Assembly: GCA_937910255.1 (NCBI GenBank)
Contig: CALEOQ010000534.1
Span: forward strand, 1-10,892
From: an uncultured Caulobacteraceae bacterium
Lineage (GTDB): Bacteria; Pseudomonadota; Alphaproteobacteria; Caulobacterales; Caulobacteraceae
Direction: 5' to 3'
Length of the DNA stretch: 10,892 nt
Positions 1 through 7,279 of this stretch are shown here, piece by piece. The first letter of the stretch is position 1. Each line of letters begins with the position of its first letter. The translations under genes were made by a program, and so were the position numbers. The notes under the pieces were generated by a model, which saw only the letters and a list, made by a program, of their open reading frames with translations, was not told where the DNA came from and made no database searches.

Positions 1-51
1 GGCGTGCGTCGACGGGTCGGGGTGGGTGGCGGGAGGGTTCGTTTTTTTTTG
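1..51. other. Sequencing noise and poly-T flow-cell spacer
   Basis: The first 41 bases are G/T-rich, low-complexity sequence. They are followed by a run of nine T (42-50) and one G directly before the P5 adapter. Illumina flow-cell oligos carry a T-spacer 5' of the P5 sequence, so reads passing beyond the adapter give this homopolymer and then junk. I treat it as non-biological. Any reading frame starting here is spurious. Confidence 0.88.
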
Positions 52-109
52 AATGATGCGGCGACCAGCGAGATCTACCCTCTTTCCCGACCCGGCGCGC
101 TTCCGATCT
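52..109 (+). other. Illumina P5/universal adapter remnant (artefact)
   Basis: These 58 bases align without gaps to the 58-nt TruSeq universal adapter. They begin AATGAT and end CTTCCGATCT, and 51 of 58 positions are identical. The seven differences are at adapter positions 7, 17, 28, 38, 41, 44 and 48, and all change to G or C, as expected for low-quality read ends. The genomic sequence starts at 110. This adapter ends the TonB-dependent receptor gene read on the minus strand, so the last residues of that open frame are adapter-encoded. Confidence 0.97.
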
Positions 110-2408
110 GCCGCTCCAGCCAGCCGCGGGCGGCCAGGGGGGGCACGGCCGGCAGCCGGTCGCCGGCCGAACCCAGGCCCGCCCCATCGGCGCTCGCCTG
201 ATCGCTGGTCAGCACTGCATCGGTCAGGGCGAGGTTGGCGCCGCCGCGCAGCACGGGACTCAGCCACAGGGCGGCGTCCGCCTCCAGGCCGTTCACCCGC
301 GCCTTGCCGACATTGGTGATGAAGGAGAAGGCCCCGTTGGCGCTGTTGGCCGTGTACTGCATGTCCTGCCACTCGATCGTATAGAGCGCCGCGTCCAGGG
401 TCAGGCGGCTACCCAGCCAGCTGCCCTTCATGCCGATCTCATAGTTCCACAGGGAGTCGGCGCCATAGGCCGACAGATTCTCCGGCAGGCCCGGCGCCGG
501 GTTGACCCCGCCGGGGCGAAACCCCTGGGAGGCCTGCACATAGCCCAGGGTCGTGGGCGAAAACCGGTGGCTGACCAGGGCCTTCAGGCTCCAGCCCCCC
601 TCTCGGGTCCGGGTGCGGAAGTTCGCGTCGCTGGTGTTTGAGATCACATTGACCACCAGGGCCGCGCCCCGGGTCTGCTTCTCATACTCGAACCGGCGGG
701 CGCCCAGGACCAGGGCGGTGTCGCGGTCGGCGCCCAGCGTGACCTCGCCATAGACGGCCCTCTGGGTCAGCCGGCTGTCGACGATGCGCCGGCCGGTGAA
801 TCCCGCGTCCAGACGCGGCAGGCCAGTCTGCGGATCGGCCGCCAGGACCTGGCTGTCGATGACGTCGTCGCGCACCTCGCGGAACAGGCCCGCCGTCCAG
901 GCGATGGGCCCCTCCGTATCGGACTGGAGGTGAAGCTCCTGCACCTCGGCGTTCAGCTGGACCGGCTGGTAGAGGAGCCCCGGACTGCGGCTGTCCACAT
1001 AGGCGGCGTAGGTGGCGAGCTGGGCGGGGGTGCAGAGCGCCGTGGCGGCCTGCAGGTAGCGCCGGCAGCCCTCCGGATTCAGCCGCTCGGTCTGCAGGGT
1101 GCCGGTGTAATCGATGTAGCGCGTGCTGTCCCAGCTATAGGCCGCGGCATTGGCCACCAGCATCACCCCTTCGCCGCGCCAGGACACCGTCCCCTGATAG
1201 AGGGCGATCTCCCCGTCGAAGGGGGTCCGGACATAGGCGCGGCTCACATGGCCCGGGGCCGCCGCCGAGCCGGCGCTGGTGTCGGCCAGGTCGTTGGCCT
1301 GATAGGCCGCGCTCAGATCCAGGGTCAGGTTGTCGGAAAGGTCGGCGCGCACGCCGAGGCGGACGCCCCAGACAAGGTTGTCATTGATGCGCGCCCGTCC
1401 CAGGCGCGCGTTGTCCACATAGGCTGGATCGTCCTGCCGATAGGCCGTCAATCGAAGCCCGATCCGGTCGGGCACGATGGGTTGGTTGAGCACGAGGGTC
1501 GCGCCGCCGCCCACCTGGCCCGCATTGGTCGAGAGGGCCGCCGAGACGAGACCTCCCATCTTCGTCAGGTCAGGGCGATTGAACGCGACCTTCAGCGCGC
1601 CGCCCATGGCGCCCGCGCCATAGAGCGTGCCCTGCGGCCCCCGAAGCAGTTCAAGGCTGGCCACATCCACCAGCAGGAATTCCGGCGATGAGCCCCCCGG
1701 ATCAGCGGTGGTGCCGCTCGGCCCGGTCACCGGCGCCTCGTTGTAATAGAGGGCGGTGGTCGCCTCGCCGGCCCCATAGACGCCGCGCAGGCTGAGCCGG
1801 TTACGACCGGTCCCCGTACCGGTTTGGATAAGGCCCGGCATCAGGTCGACGGCTTCGTCGAAGGTGACCGCCCCGGCCCGGGTCAGGTCCTCACCGGAAA
1901 AGACCCGCATGGACATGGGCGTGAGGCGCTCCAGCGTCGGGCGACGCAGGGCCGTCACCATGACGCCGGCCACCTCGGCCTCGGCGGCGACACCCTCTGA
2001 CCCCGACGCAGGCGGCGCGCGTCGCCGCTCGACAAGGTAGCGGCCTTCGAACGCCCGCCAGATGAGGCCCGAACCGTCCAGCAGGGCGGTGAGCGCGGCG
2101 GCGGCGTCCATCCTTCCCGACACCCCCCCGGTTCGCAGGCCGGCGACCAGGTCCGGCTTAAAGAGAATGTCGCGGTCGCTCTGCTCTGAGAACCGGGTGA
2201 GCGCCTGGCCCAGGGGCAGGCCCGCGGGAATCGAATAGGGCCTGGTCGCGTCGGCTGCGGCCGTGCCCGGCAGCAGGACGCATGACAGACATGCGATGGC
2301 GGCCCCAATCGGGTGAAGGCTCAATGACGACACGGCTCCGCCCCCAGGCCGTGGCTTTCCCGCAGGCCGCTCGGCTTGGCCAGTCCGGCGCCGCCCGGGC
2401 AGGGGCAA
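110..2408 (-). CDS. TonB-dependent receptor with STN signalling domain (C-terminus cut off)
   Basis: Outer-membrane beta-barrel transporter of the transducer (FecA-like) class. It takes up a ligand using TonB energy and signals ligand binding inward. Numbering from the TTG at 2408: basic leader and hydrophobic signal segment to about residue 53, STN domain about 57-127 (YSIPAGLPLGQAL onward), TonB-box-like VMVTALRR near 149-156, then a plug domain with the hallmark LRGPQGTLYG near 253-262. The barrel starts at about residue 280. Native sequence stops at residue 766 (GWLER); the open frame continues 11 codons into the adapter to 75. By family comparison roughly 100 C-terminal residues, including the terminal aromatic strand, are missing. 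The start is uncertain. TTG 2408 has a GGCGGAG ribosome site about 9 nt upstream; GTG at 2333 would give a shorter leader but its GGAG is only 2 nt away. The gene is divergent from the sigma/anti-sigma pair, the usual arrangement for a FecA/FecI/FecR set. The substrate cannot be read from sequence; iron chelate, sugar or peptide are all possible. Confidence 0.93.
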
Positions 2409-2504
2409 TTTTCACCGCTCCGCCTCATGGACGGCGAGCGGCGCGCCTCACCGCCTGAAAAGCCGGCAGCCGCCGCGCCGGGCGCCTGCGCCGACCCAAC
2501 CCCA

Positions 2505-2550
2505 TTGACCTCACCCTCGCTTGTCCCAAACATGACCGCAATAAGACTAT
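2505..2550 (+). promoter_or_regulatory. Candidate promoter of the sigma factor gene
   Basis: Two overlapping sigma70-like readings are possible: TTGACC (2505-2510) with AAACAT (2528-2533), spacer 17; or TTGTCC (2521-2526) with GACTAT (2545-2550), spacer 18. Both -10 boxes match the consensus at only three of six positions, so the call is tentative. The stretch is the only AT-richer part of the 163-bp divergent gap 2409-2571. The promoter of the divergent receptor must lie in the same gap, but I see no convincing motif for it. Confidence 0.3.
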
Positions 2551-2567
2551 TCGGGGTGTTCGGGGTA
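2550..2567 (+). repeat. Tandem 9-bp direct repeat before the sigma factor start
   Basis: TTCGGGGTG (2550-2558) is followed at once by TTCGGGGTA (2559-2567), 8 of 9 bases identical. The second copy contains GGGG, 6 nt before the ATG at 2572, which is the only visible (weak) ribosome-binding candidate. A protein or RNA acting on the repeat could therefore affect translation of the sigma factor; this is inference. Confidence 0.5.
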
Positions 2568-2571
2568 ACCA

Positions 2572-3135
2572 ATGGCTTGGGCCGAAACGACCAGGACCGA
2601 CGAGGCGCCTGAGGGACTGGCCTTTGCCTCCCTTCCGTTTCAGCCGGCCCTCCGCGCCTTTTTCGGGCGCCGGGCCGAGGCTCACGAGATCGACGACCTG
2701 ATCCAGGAGGTGCTGCTGCGGATGCACAACCGCCGCAGCAGCGTCGAGATCGCCAACCTGCCCAGCTTCATCTTCCAGACCGCCACCAATGTTCTCCTGG
2801 ACCGCCGGCGCCGTGAAACGGTGCGCCGAGCCAGCGCCCACTGCGAATTGCAGGAGGTTTTGCATCCTCGCGACGACCTCTCGCCCGAACGGATTCTGCA
2901 GGCCAAGCAGGAGGCCTCAGTGGCCGTGGAGGCGCTGAAGGCGCTCTCTCCTCGCACGAGGGCGGCATTCGTGCTCATCCGCTTCGAAGGATTGAGCTAT
3001 AAGGCCGCCGCGACGCGACTGGGCATCTCGGTCAGCGCCGTCGAAAAGCATGTCACCAAGGCGCTTCGGGTCGTCTCGACCCGACTGCAGGAATCCGATG
3101 AACGACGATCACCGATCCGCCGGACCTTCGGGTGA
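2572..3135 (+). CDS. FecI-type ECF RNA polymerase sigma factor
   Basis: 187-aa sigma factor of the extracytoplasmic-function class, within the usual length range. It directs RNA polymerase to a small set of promoters, typically including that of its partner receptor. Region 2 covers about residues 22-82, with the core-binding helix DLIQEVLLRM (42-51) and the aromatic/basic stretch FIFQTATNVLLDRRRRE (67-82). Region 4 covers about 118-170, with ALKALSPRTRAAFVL and the DNA-reading helix-turn-helix LSYKAAATRLGISVSAVEKH (141-160). The ATG at 2572 is preceded by a weak GGGG site. The 3' end overlaps the FecR-type gene by 38 nt, so the two are probably co-transcribed and translationally coupled. The C-terminal tail after residue 170 is basic and lies in the overlap. 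The family assignment is secure; the regulon is unknown. Confidence 0.95.
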   Translation: MAWAETTRTDEAPEGLAFASLPFQPALRAFFGRRAEAHEIDDLIQEVLLRMHNRRSSVEIANLPSFIFQTATNVLLDRRRRETVRRASAHCELQEVLHPRDDLSPERILQAKQEASVAVEALKALSPRTRAAFVLIRFEGLSYKAAATRLGISVSAVEKHVTKALRVVSTRLQESDERRSPIRRTFG

Positions 3136-4117
3136 TCCTGACGCCGCGTCGTGGGTCGTGCGGTTGGAGCGTCATCCGGGCGACGCCGATGTCCGAAGAG
3201 AATTCGAAGCCTGGCTGGCCGCCGATCCGGCCCATGGCCGCGCCTGGGCGGCGGTGTCCGGCGCCTGGGATCGCCTGGGCGGCCTGGGGGACGATCCGGA
3301 AATCCTCGCCGCCCGCGCCGCCGTGACCGCTGAACTTGAGGCCGAGCGCCGCGGCGCGCGCCTGCCCTGGGCGGCCGGAATCGCCGCCGTCATGGTCACC
3401 GGCGCCGCCCTGCTGGGCTATGGCGCCTGGCGTCAGGGCCCGTCGTCGGACGCCCCGACTCAGATCGCCGCCGCCGAGGCCCTGGCCGTCTATCGCACCG
3501 ACGTCGGCGGGCGACGCACGGTCGTCCTTGAGGACGGCTCCAAGGTCACCCTGAACACCGACACCGAGGTGCGGCTGACCGGATGGGGCGAAGGCCGCCA
3601 CCTGACCCTGGTGCGTGGCGAGGCCTATTTCGAGGTCAGTCGCAATCCCACGCGCCCCTTCGTGGTCACCGCGGGCGGCCGGACCGTGACGGCGCTGGGC
3701 ACGGCGTTCGACGTCCGGCTGGAGCCGCAGCGCTGGTCCGTCAGCCTGGTGGAGGGCAAGGTTCGGGTCGTCGCCGACACCGGCCAGGTGGACCTGGCGC
3801 CTGGCGATCACCTGGTTCAGGACGGCAAGAATCCTTGGACCGTCGAAAAGCGCGATCTCGACAAGCTGACCAGCTGGCGCGACGGCAGCCTCATCTTCGA
3901 AAACCGTCCCCTCGGCGTCATCGTCGAGGAAATGAACCGCTATTCCGCGCGCAAGATCGAGATCACCGATCCGGCCCTGGCCGCCCAGCCCCTGAGCGGT
4001 CGATTCAAGTCCGGCGATACGGCCGGGTTCGTGGCCACGCTGGAGGCCTATGGCCTGGCCCGCGCCCAATCCGGCAGCGCCGGGACAATCGAGCTGCGTC
4101 CCATTATTTCTGAGTGA
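3098..4117 (+). CDS. FecR-type inner-membrane anti-sigma / sigma regulator
   Basis: 339-aa single-pass membrane protein. In this family it holds the cognate FecI-type sigma factor and relays the signal from the STN domain of the outer-membrane receptor across the periplasm. Order of parts: cytoplasmic N-terminal FecR_N/DUF4880-like domain (about 16-60, ASWVVRLERHPGDADVRREF, then AWLAADPAHGRAW and a later W), transmembrane helix about 91-111 (WAAGIAAVMVTGAALLGYGAW), periplasmic FecR domain about 132-225 (VVLEDGSKVTLNTDTEVRL, GEAYFEV, ALGTAFDVR, VEGKVRV), and a DUF4974-like C-terminal domain about 263-335 (LIFENRPLGVIVEEMNRYS). I chose the ATG at 3098 because AGGAA lies 4 nt upstream and the earlier in-frame ATG at 3050 has none and adds only residues read from inside the sigma gene. 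It overlaps that gene by 38 nt. Partner proteins are the sigma factor upstream and, by inference, the divergent STN receptor. Confidence 0.95.
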   Translation: MNDDHRSAGPSGDPDAASWVVRLERHPGDADVRREFEAWLAADPAHGRAWAAVSGAWDRLGGLGDDPEILAARAAVTAELEAERRGARLPWAAGIAAVMVTGAALLGYGAWRQGPSSDAPTQIAAAEALAVYRTDVGGRRTVVLEDGSKVTLNTDTEVRLTGWGEGRHLTLVRGEAYFEVSRNPTRPFVVTAGGRTVTALGTAFDVRLEPQRWSVSLVEGKVRVVADTGQVDLAPGDHLVQDGKNPWTVEKRDLDKLTSWRDGSLIFENRPLGVIVEEMNRYSARKIEITDPALAAQPLSGRFKSGDTAGFVATLEAYGLARAQSGSAGTIELRPIISE

Positions 4118-4151
4118 GGCTTCTCGCCCCAGCTGCGTCTTGCAGGGGAAG

Positions 4152-4172
4152 ATTGGCGCGCCCTGCGCCAAT
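4152..4172. other. Inverted repeat in the FecR-peptidase gap
   Basis: ATTGGCGC (4152-4159) and GCGCCAAT (4165-4172) form a perfect 8-bp stem around the 5-nt loop GCCCT, 34 nt after the FecR stop. There is no T-tract on the plus strand, so it is a poor intrinsic terminator. It could be an operator or an attenuating hairpin between the regulator and the peptidase gene. Confidence 0.45.
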
Positions 4173-4185
4173 AGCCGGAGGACTC

Positions 4186-4314
4186 ATGGCTGGGATTTCG
4201 CCAGCGCAGCGCCTTAAGCGCCTTATGCGCCTCGGCCTGGGCCCTTCCCCGCGCCGTCTTCAACTTTATCCATTTGCAGCCGGGTGGATCGCCCCGGGTC
4301 GAGAGAGGGTCTAG
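4186..4314 (+). CDS. Possible 42-aa leader ORF before the peptidase gene
   Basis: A short frame starts at ATG 4186 with a good ribosome site (GGAGG at 4177-4181, 4 nt spacing). Its TAG stop ends 2 nt before the peptidase ATG at 4317. The product begins MAGISPAQRLKRLMRLGLG, is strongly basic and has no recognisable domain or signal peptide. The spacing would suit translational coupling. Against it, third-position GC is only about 62% (26 of 42 codons), well below the neighbouring genes, as expected for non-coding DNA here. I regard it as a weak candidate; the rest of the 4118-4316 gap shows no other gene. Confidence 0.2.
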   Translation: MAGISPAQRLKRLMRLGLGPSPRRLQLYPFAAGWIAPGRERV

Positions 4315-4316
4315 GA

Positions 4317-7094
4317 ATGATAAGACAACACGCATTGGCGAGCGCCGCCCTGGCGCTGGTCATGGTTCTGGGGGGCGCAGCGCACGCGGCGACCATCACG
4401 CCGCCCAGCGAGGCCTTCGCCCAGAACCCGGGAAGCGACTACTTCCTGGCCGACTACACCGCCTATGAAGCCTATCTGAAGACCCTGGCCAGCCAGTCCG
4501 ACCGCATCAAGCTGGTGGATTTCGGCAAGACCGAGGAGGGCCGCACCCAGTGGATGGCCATCGTCTCATCCCCCGCCAACCTCGCCCAGCTTGACCATTA
4601 CAAGTCGATTTCGCGGCGGCTGGCCAAGGCCGAGGGTCTGAACGAGGCCGACGCCGCCGCCCTGGCGGCCGAGGGCAAGGCCGTGGTGTGGATCGATGCG
4701 GGCCTGCACGCCACCGAAACGGTGACCAGCCAGGGCCAGATCCAGGTCCTCTACCGCCTGCTGACCATGAACGACGCCGAGACCCTGCGGACGCTGGACG
4801 ATGTCATAATCCTGTTCGCCCACGACAATCCGGACGGCATGGAACTGGTGTCGGACTGGTACATGCGCCACGACGATCCTCTGAAGCGTGAGTTCCAGAG
4901 CATTCCTCGCCTCTACCAAAAGTACATCGGCCACGACAACAATCGCGACAGCTACATGTCGCAGATGGCTGAGACGACCAACGTCAACCGGCAGCTGTTC
5001 CACGAGTGGTTCCCGCAGATCATCTTCAACCAGCACCAGACCGGCCCCACCGGCATGGTGGTGTTCGTGCCGCCGTTCCGCGACCCCTTCAATTTCAACT
5101 ATGACCCCCTGGTCATGACCACCCTGCAGGAGGTGGGCATGGCCATGCACAGCCGCCTGGTGGTCGAGGACAAGCCCGGCTCCGGCGCCCGCAGCTCGGC
5201 CTCCTATTCCACCTGGCACAACGGCATGGTCCGGTCGGTCGCCTATTTCCACAACGCCATCGGCCTGCTGACCGAGATCATCGGCGGCCCGACGCCGGAG
5301 ACGGTGAAGCTGGTTCCGGATCTGCAACTGGCCAATGGCGACCGGCCGATGCCCATCGCGCCCCAGACCTGGCGCCTGGCCCAGACGGTCGAATATCAGT
5401 GGAGCATGAACCGGGCGGTCATCGACTACGCCTCGCGCAACCGCGAACGCCTGCTGTTCAACATCTACAAGATGGGCGCCAACAGCATCGAGCGGGGCTC
5501 CGAGGACAGCTGGACGATCACCCCCAGCAAGATCGACCGCCTGAACGAAGCCGCCGCCGCGGCCCGTCCGGAAAGCGCAGATGCGGCCACAGAAGCCGGC
5601 TACGGCCGCGCCGGGGCCGTCGATCCTGAACTCTACGCCCTGCTGCAGAAGCCGGAGGATCGCGATCCGCGCGGCTACATCATTCCTGCCGACCAGGCGG
5701 ACATGCCGACGGCCACGGCCTTTGTGAACGCCCTGATCAAGACCGGGGTGGATGTCGACCGCGCGACCCGGGCGTTCAGCGTCGGGGGCAAGTCCTATCC
5801 GGCCGGCTCCTATGTGGTGAAGACCGCCCAGGCCTACCGGCCGCATGTCCTCGACATGTTCGAGCCGCAGGACCATCCGCACGACACCGAATATCCCGGC
5901 GGTCCGCCCAAGGCCCCCTATGACGTGACCGGCTACACCCTGGCCTATCAGATGGGGATCAAGTTCGACCGCATCCTGGACGGGTTCGAGGCGCCCACCG
6001 AACGCCTGTCCGATCTGGTTGCCCCGCCGACGGGCTCGGTGAAGGGTTCGGGCTCGGCCGGCTGGCTGATCAGCCATGAGCCGAACAACAGCTTCACCCT
6101 GACCAGCCGTCTGCTGAAGGCCGGCCAGCCGGTGTTCTGGCTCAAGGACGGGGCCAAGGCCGGCGCGGTCAGCTTCGGTCCCGGCGCCATCTGGGTCCCC
6201 GCCTCGGCCGAGGCCCAGACCGTGATCACCCAAAGCGTGGGCGAGCTGGGCGTAGACGCCTATGCCGTGGGCGCCAAGCCCGCCGGCGAGGCGCTGCCGC
6301 TCAAGCCGGTCCGGATCGGCCTGGTGGACGTCTATGGCGGCTCCATGCCCTCGGGCTGGAATCGCTGGCTCTTCGAACAGTTCGAGGCCCCCTTCGAGGT
6401 GGTCTATCCGCAGCGCCTCGACGCCGGCGACCTGGGCAAGGACTATGACGTCCTGGTCTTCGCCGACGGCGTGATCCCTGCGCCCCAGGGCGGCCCCTTC
6501 CGCGCCGGCCGGCCCTCGACCCAGCCCAAGGCCGCCGACATCCCGGCCGAATATCGCCCCTGGCTCGGGACCATTACGGACGACAAGACGCTGCCCCAGG
6601 TGGCCGACTTCATCCGCAAGGGCGGCACGGTGATCACCATCGGCTCCTCCTCGCGCCTGGCCACGGCCATCGAGGCGCCGGTGGAGCTCGCCATCGCCCG
6701 CCAGGAGGGCGGCAAGCTCACCGCTCTGCCGACCAAGGAGTTCTACATCCCCGGTTCAGTGCTGCGCGCCACGGTCGATAACCGCCAGCCCCTGGCCTAC
6801 GGCATGCCGCAGGAGGTCGACGTGTTCTTCGACCGCAGCCCGACCTTCCAGCTGAAGGCTGGGGCGTCCGGCGCCACGCCGGTGGCCTGGTTCAGCAGCG
6901 AGACCCCGCTGCGCAGCGGCTGGGCCGTGGGCCAGGAACGGCTCGACGACACGATCGGCATCCTCGACATCGACATGGGCGAGGGAAAGCTGTTCGTCAT
7001 GGGTCCGGAAGTGACCCAGAGGGCGCAGTCCTACGGAACCTTCAAGTTCCTGTTCAACGGCCTGCTGTACGGACCGGCCAGCGCCGGCCAGTAA
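4317..7094 (+). CDS. Exported M14-family zinc carboxypeptidase-like protein
   Basis: 925-aa protein predicted to hydrolyse peptides in the periplasm or outside the cell. Residues 1-24 form a signal peptide ending AHA. The M14 fold follows: zinc ligands H131 and E134 in HATE, third zinc ligand H240 in NQHQTGPTG, substrate-binding N209-R210 in HDNNRD, an NPDG turn at 171-174, and the catalytic glutamate E320 in LLTEIIGG. All expected active-site residues are present, so it is probably active. A long middle part (about 430-650) is seen in large M14 proteins. From about 664 (PVRIGLVDVYGGSMPSGWNR) to 780 there is a class-I amidotransferase-like alpha/beta region with FIRKGGTVITIGS. The protein has no cysteine at all, so that domain lacks the amidotransferase nucleophile. 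ATG 4317 was chosen over GTG 4284 because GAGAGAGGG (4301-4309) lies 7 nt upstream and the signal peptide begins there. The gene lies 199 bp after the FecR gene in the same direction and could be read through from it. The exact substrate (peptide, peptidoglycan stem, other amide) is unknown. Confidence 0.92.
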   Translation: MIRQHALASAALALVMVLGGAAHAATITPPSEAFAQNPGSDYFLADYTAYEAYLKTLASQSDRIKLVDFGKTEEGRTQWMAIVSSPANLAQLDHYKSISRRLAKAEGLNEADAAALAAEGKAVVWIDAGLHATETVTSQGQIQVLYRLLTMNDAETLRTLDDVIILFAHDNPDGMELVSDWYMRHDDPLKREFQSIPRLYQKYIGHDNNRDSYMSQMAETTNVNRQLFHEWFPQIIFNQHQTGPTGMVVFVPPFRDPFNFNYDPLVMTTLQEVGMAMHSRLVVEDKPGSGARSSASYSTWHNGMVRSVAYFHNAIGLLTEIIGGPTPETVKLVPDLQLANGDRPMPIAPQTWRLAQTVEYQWSMNRAVIDYASRNRERLLFNIYKMGANSIERGSEDSWTITPSKIDRLNEAAAAARPESADAATEAGYGRAGAVDPELYALLQKPEDRDPRGYIIPADQADMPTATAFVNALIKTGVDVDRATRAFSVGGKSYPAGSYVVKTAQAYRPHVLDMFEPQDHPHDTEYPGGPPKAPYDVTGYTLAYQMGIKFDRILDGFEAPTERLSDLVAPPTGSVKGSGSAGWLISHEPNNSFTLTSRLLKAGQPVFWLKDGAKAGAVSFGPGAIWVPASAEAQTVITQSVGELGVDAYAVGAKPAGEALPLKPVRIGLVDVYGGSMPSGWNRWLFEQFEAPFEVVYPQRLDAGDLGKDYDVLVFADGVIPAPQGGPFRAGRPSTQPKAADIPAEYRPWLGTITDDKTLPQVADFIRKGGTVITIGSSSRLATAIEAPVELAIARQEGGKLTALPTKEFYIPGSVLRATVDNRQPLAYGMPQEVDVFFDRSPTFQLKAGASGATPVAWFSSETPLRSGWAVGQERLDDTIGILDIDMGEGKLFVMGPEVTQRAQSYGTFKFLFNGLLYGPASAGQ

Positions 7095-7124
7095 CCACCC
7101 GACCCGGCAGCCTATCGCCGGCCA

Positions 7125-7158
7125 GGCGTCGGACCTTCGGGTCCGGCGCCTTTTCTTT
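7125..7158 (+). terminator. Rho-independent terminator of the peptidase gene
   Basis: GGCGTCGGACC (7125-7135), loop TTCG, and GGTCCGGCGCC (7140-7150) form an 11-bp stem with one G-U wobble and a C(UUCG)G tetraloop. TTTTCTTT (7151-7158) follows. It begins 31 nt after the TAA stop of the peptidase gene. This is a textbook strong intrinsic terminator. Between 7159 and 7206 I see nothing further. Confidence 0.92.
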
Positions 7159-7240
7159 GCGTCCAGCTCTGGCGACGATCTGAGCCCCGGCTGGCGCACC
7201 CATTGAAATGGGCCCCGATCTTGCGACCGGCGGTGACCCC

Positions 7241-7271
7241 AACAAGAAGGGCGCCGGTCTTGCGACCGGCG
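7241..7271 (-). terminator. Third, repeated terminator-like hairpin
   Basis: Same structure one repeat further on: 8-bp stem (7252-7259 with 7264-7271), GCAA loop on the minus strand, CCC and then UUCUUGUU (7241-7248). A degenerate fourth hairpin around 7217-7231 has no U-tract. Confidence 0.45.
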
Positions 7272-7279
7272 GTCACCCC

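Noticed and set aside
4..319. Two plus-strand frames at the left end (4-201 and 53-319)
   Set aside because: Both translate the poly-T and P5 adapter (peptides of the RSTLFPD type) and then run antisense to the receptor.
930..1691. 253-aa open frame on the plus strand
   Set aside because: Antisense to the STN receptor; no recognisable motif.
3053..4171. 372-aa open frame on the minus strand
   Set aside because: Antisense to the FecR-type gene; its composition is that of a mirror frame.
4566..6233. 555-aa open frame on the minus strand
   Set aside because: Antisense shadow of the M14 peptidase, with H/G/R/V-rich composition and no ribosome site or domain.
2572..7094. Lasso-peptide biosynthetic cluster
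   Set aside because: FecI, FecR and an STN receptor are present, but no precursor peptide, transglutaminase-like protease, asparagine-synthetase-like cyclase or S9-type isopeptidase is seen.
7125..7158. Bidirectional terminator for both convergent genes
   Set aside because: The stem is not preceded by an A-tract on the plus strand, so the minus strand lacks a U-tract; the receptor has its own repeat-encoded terminators before this point.
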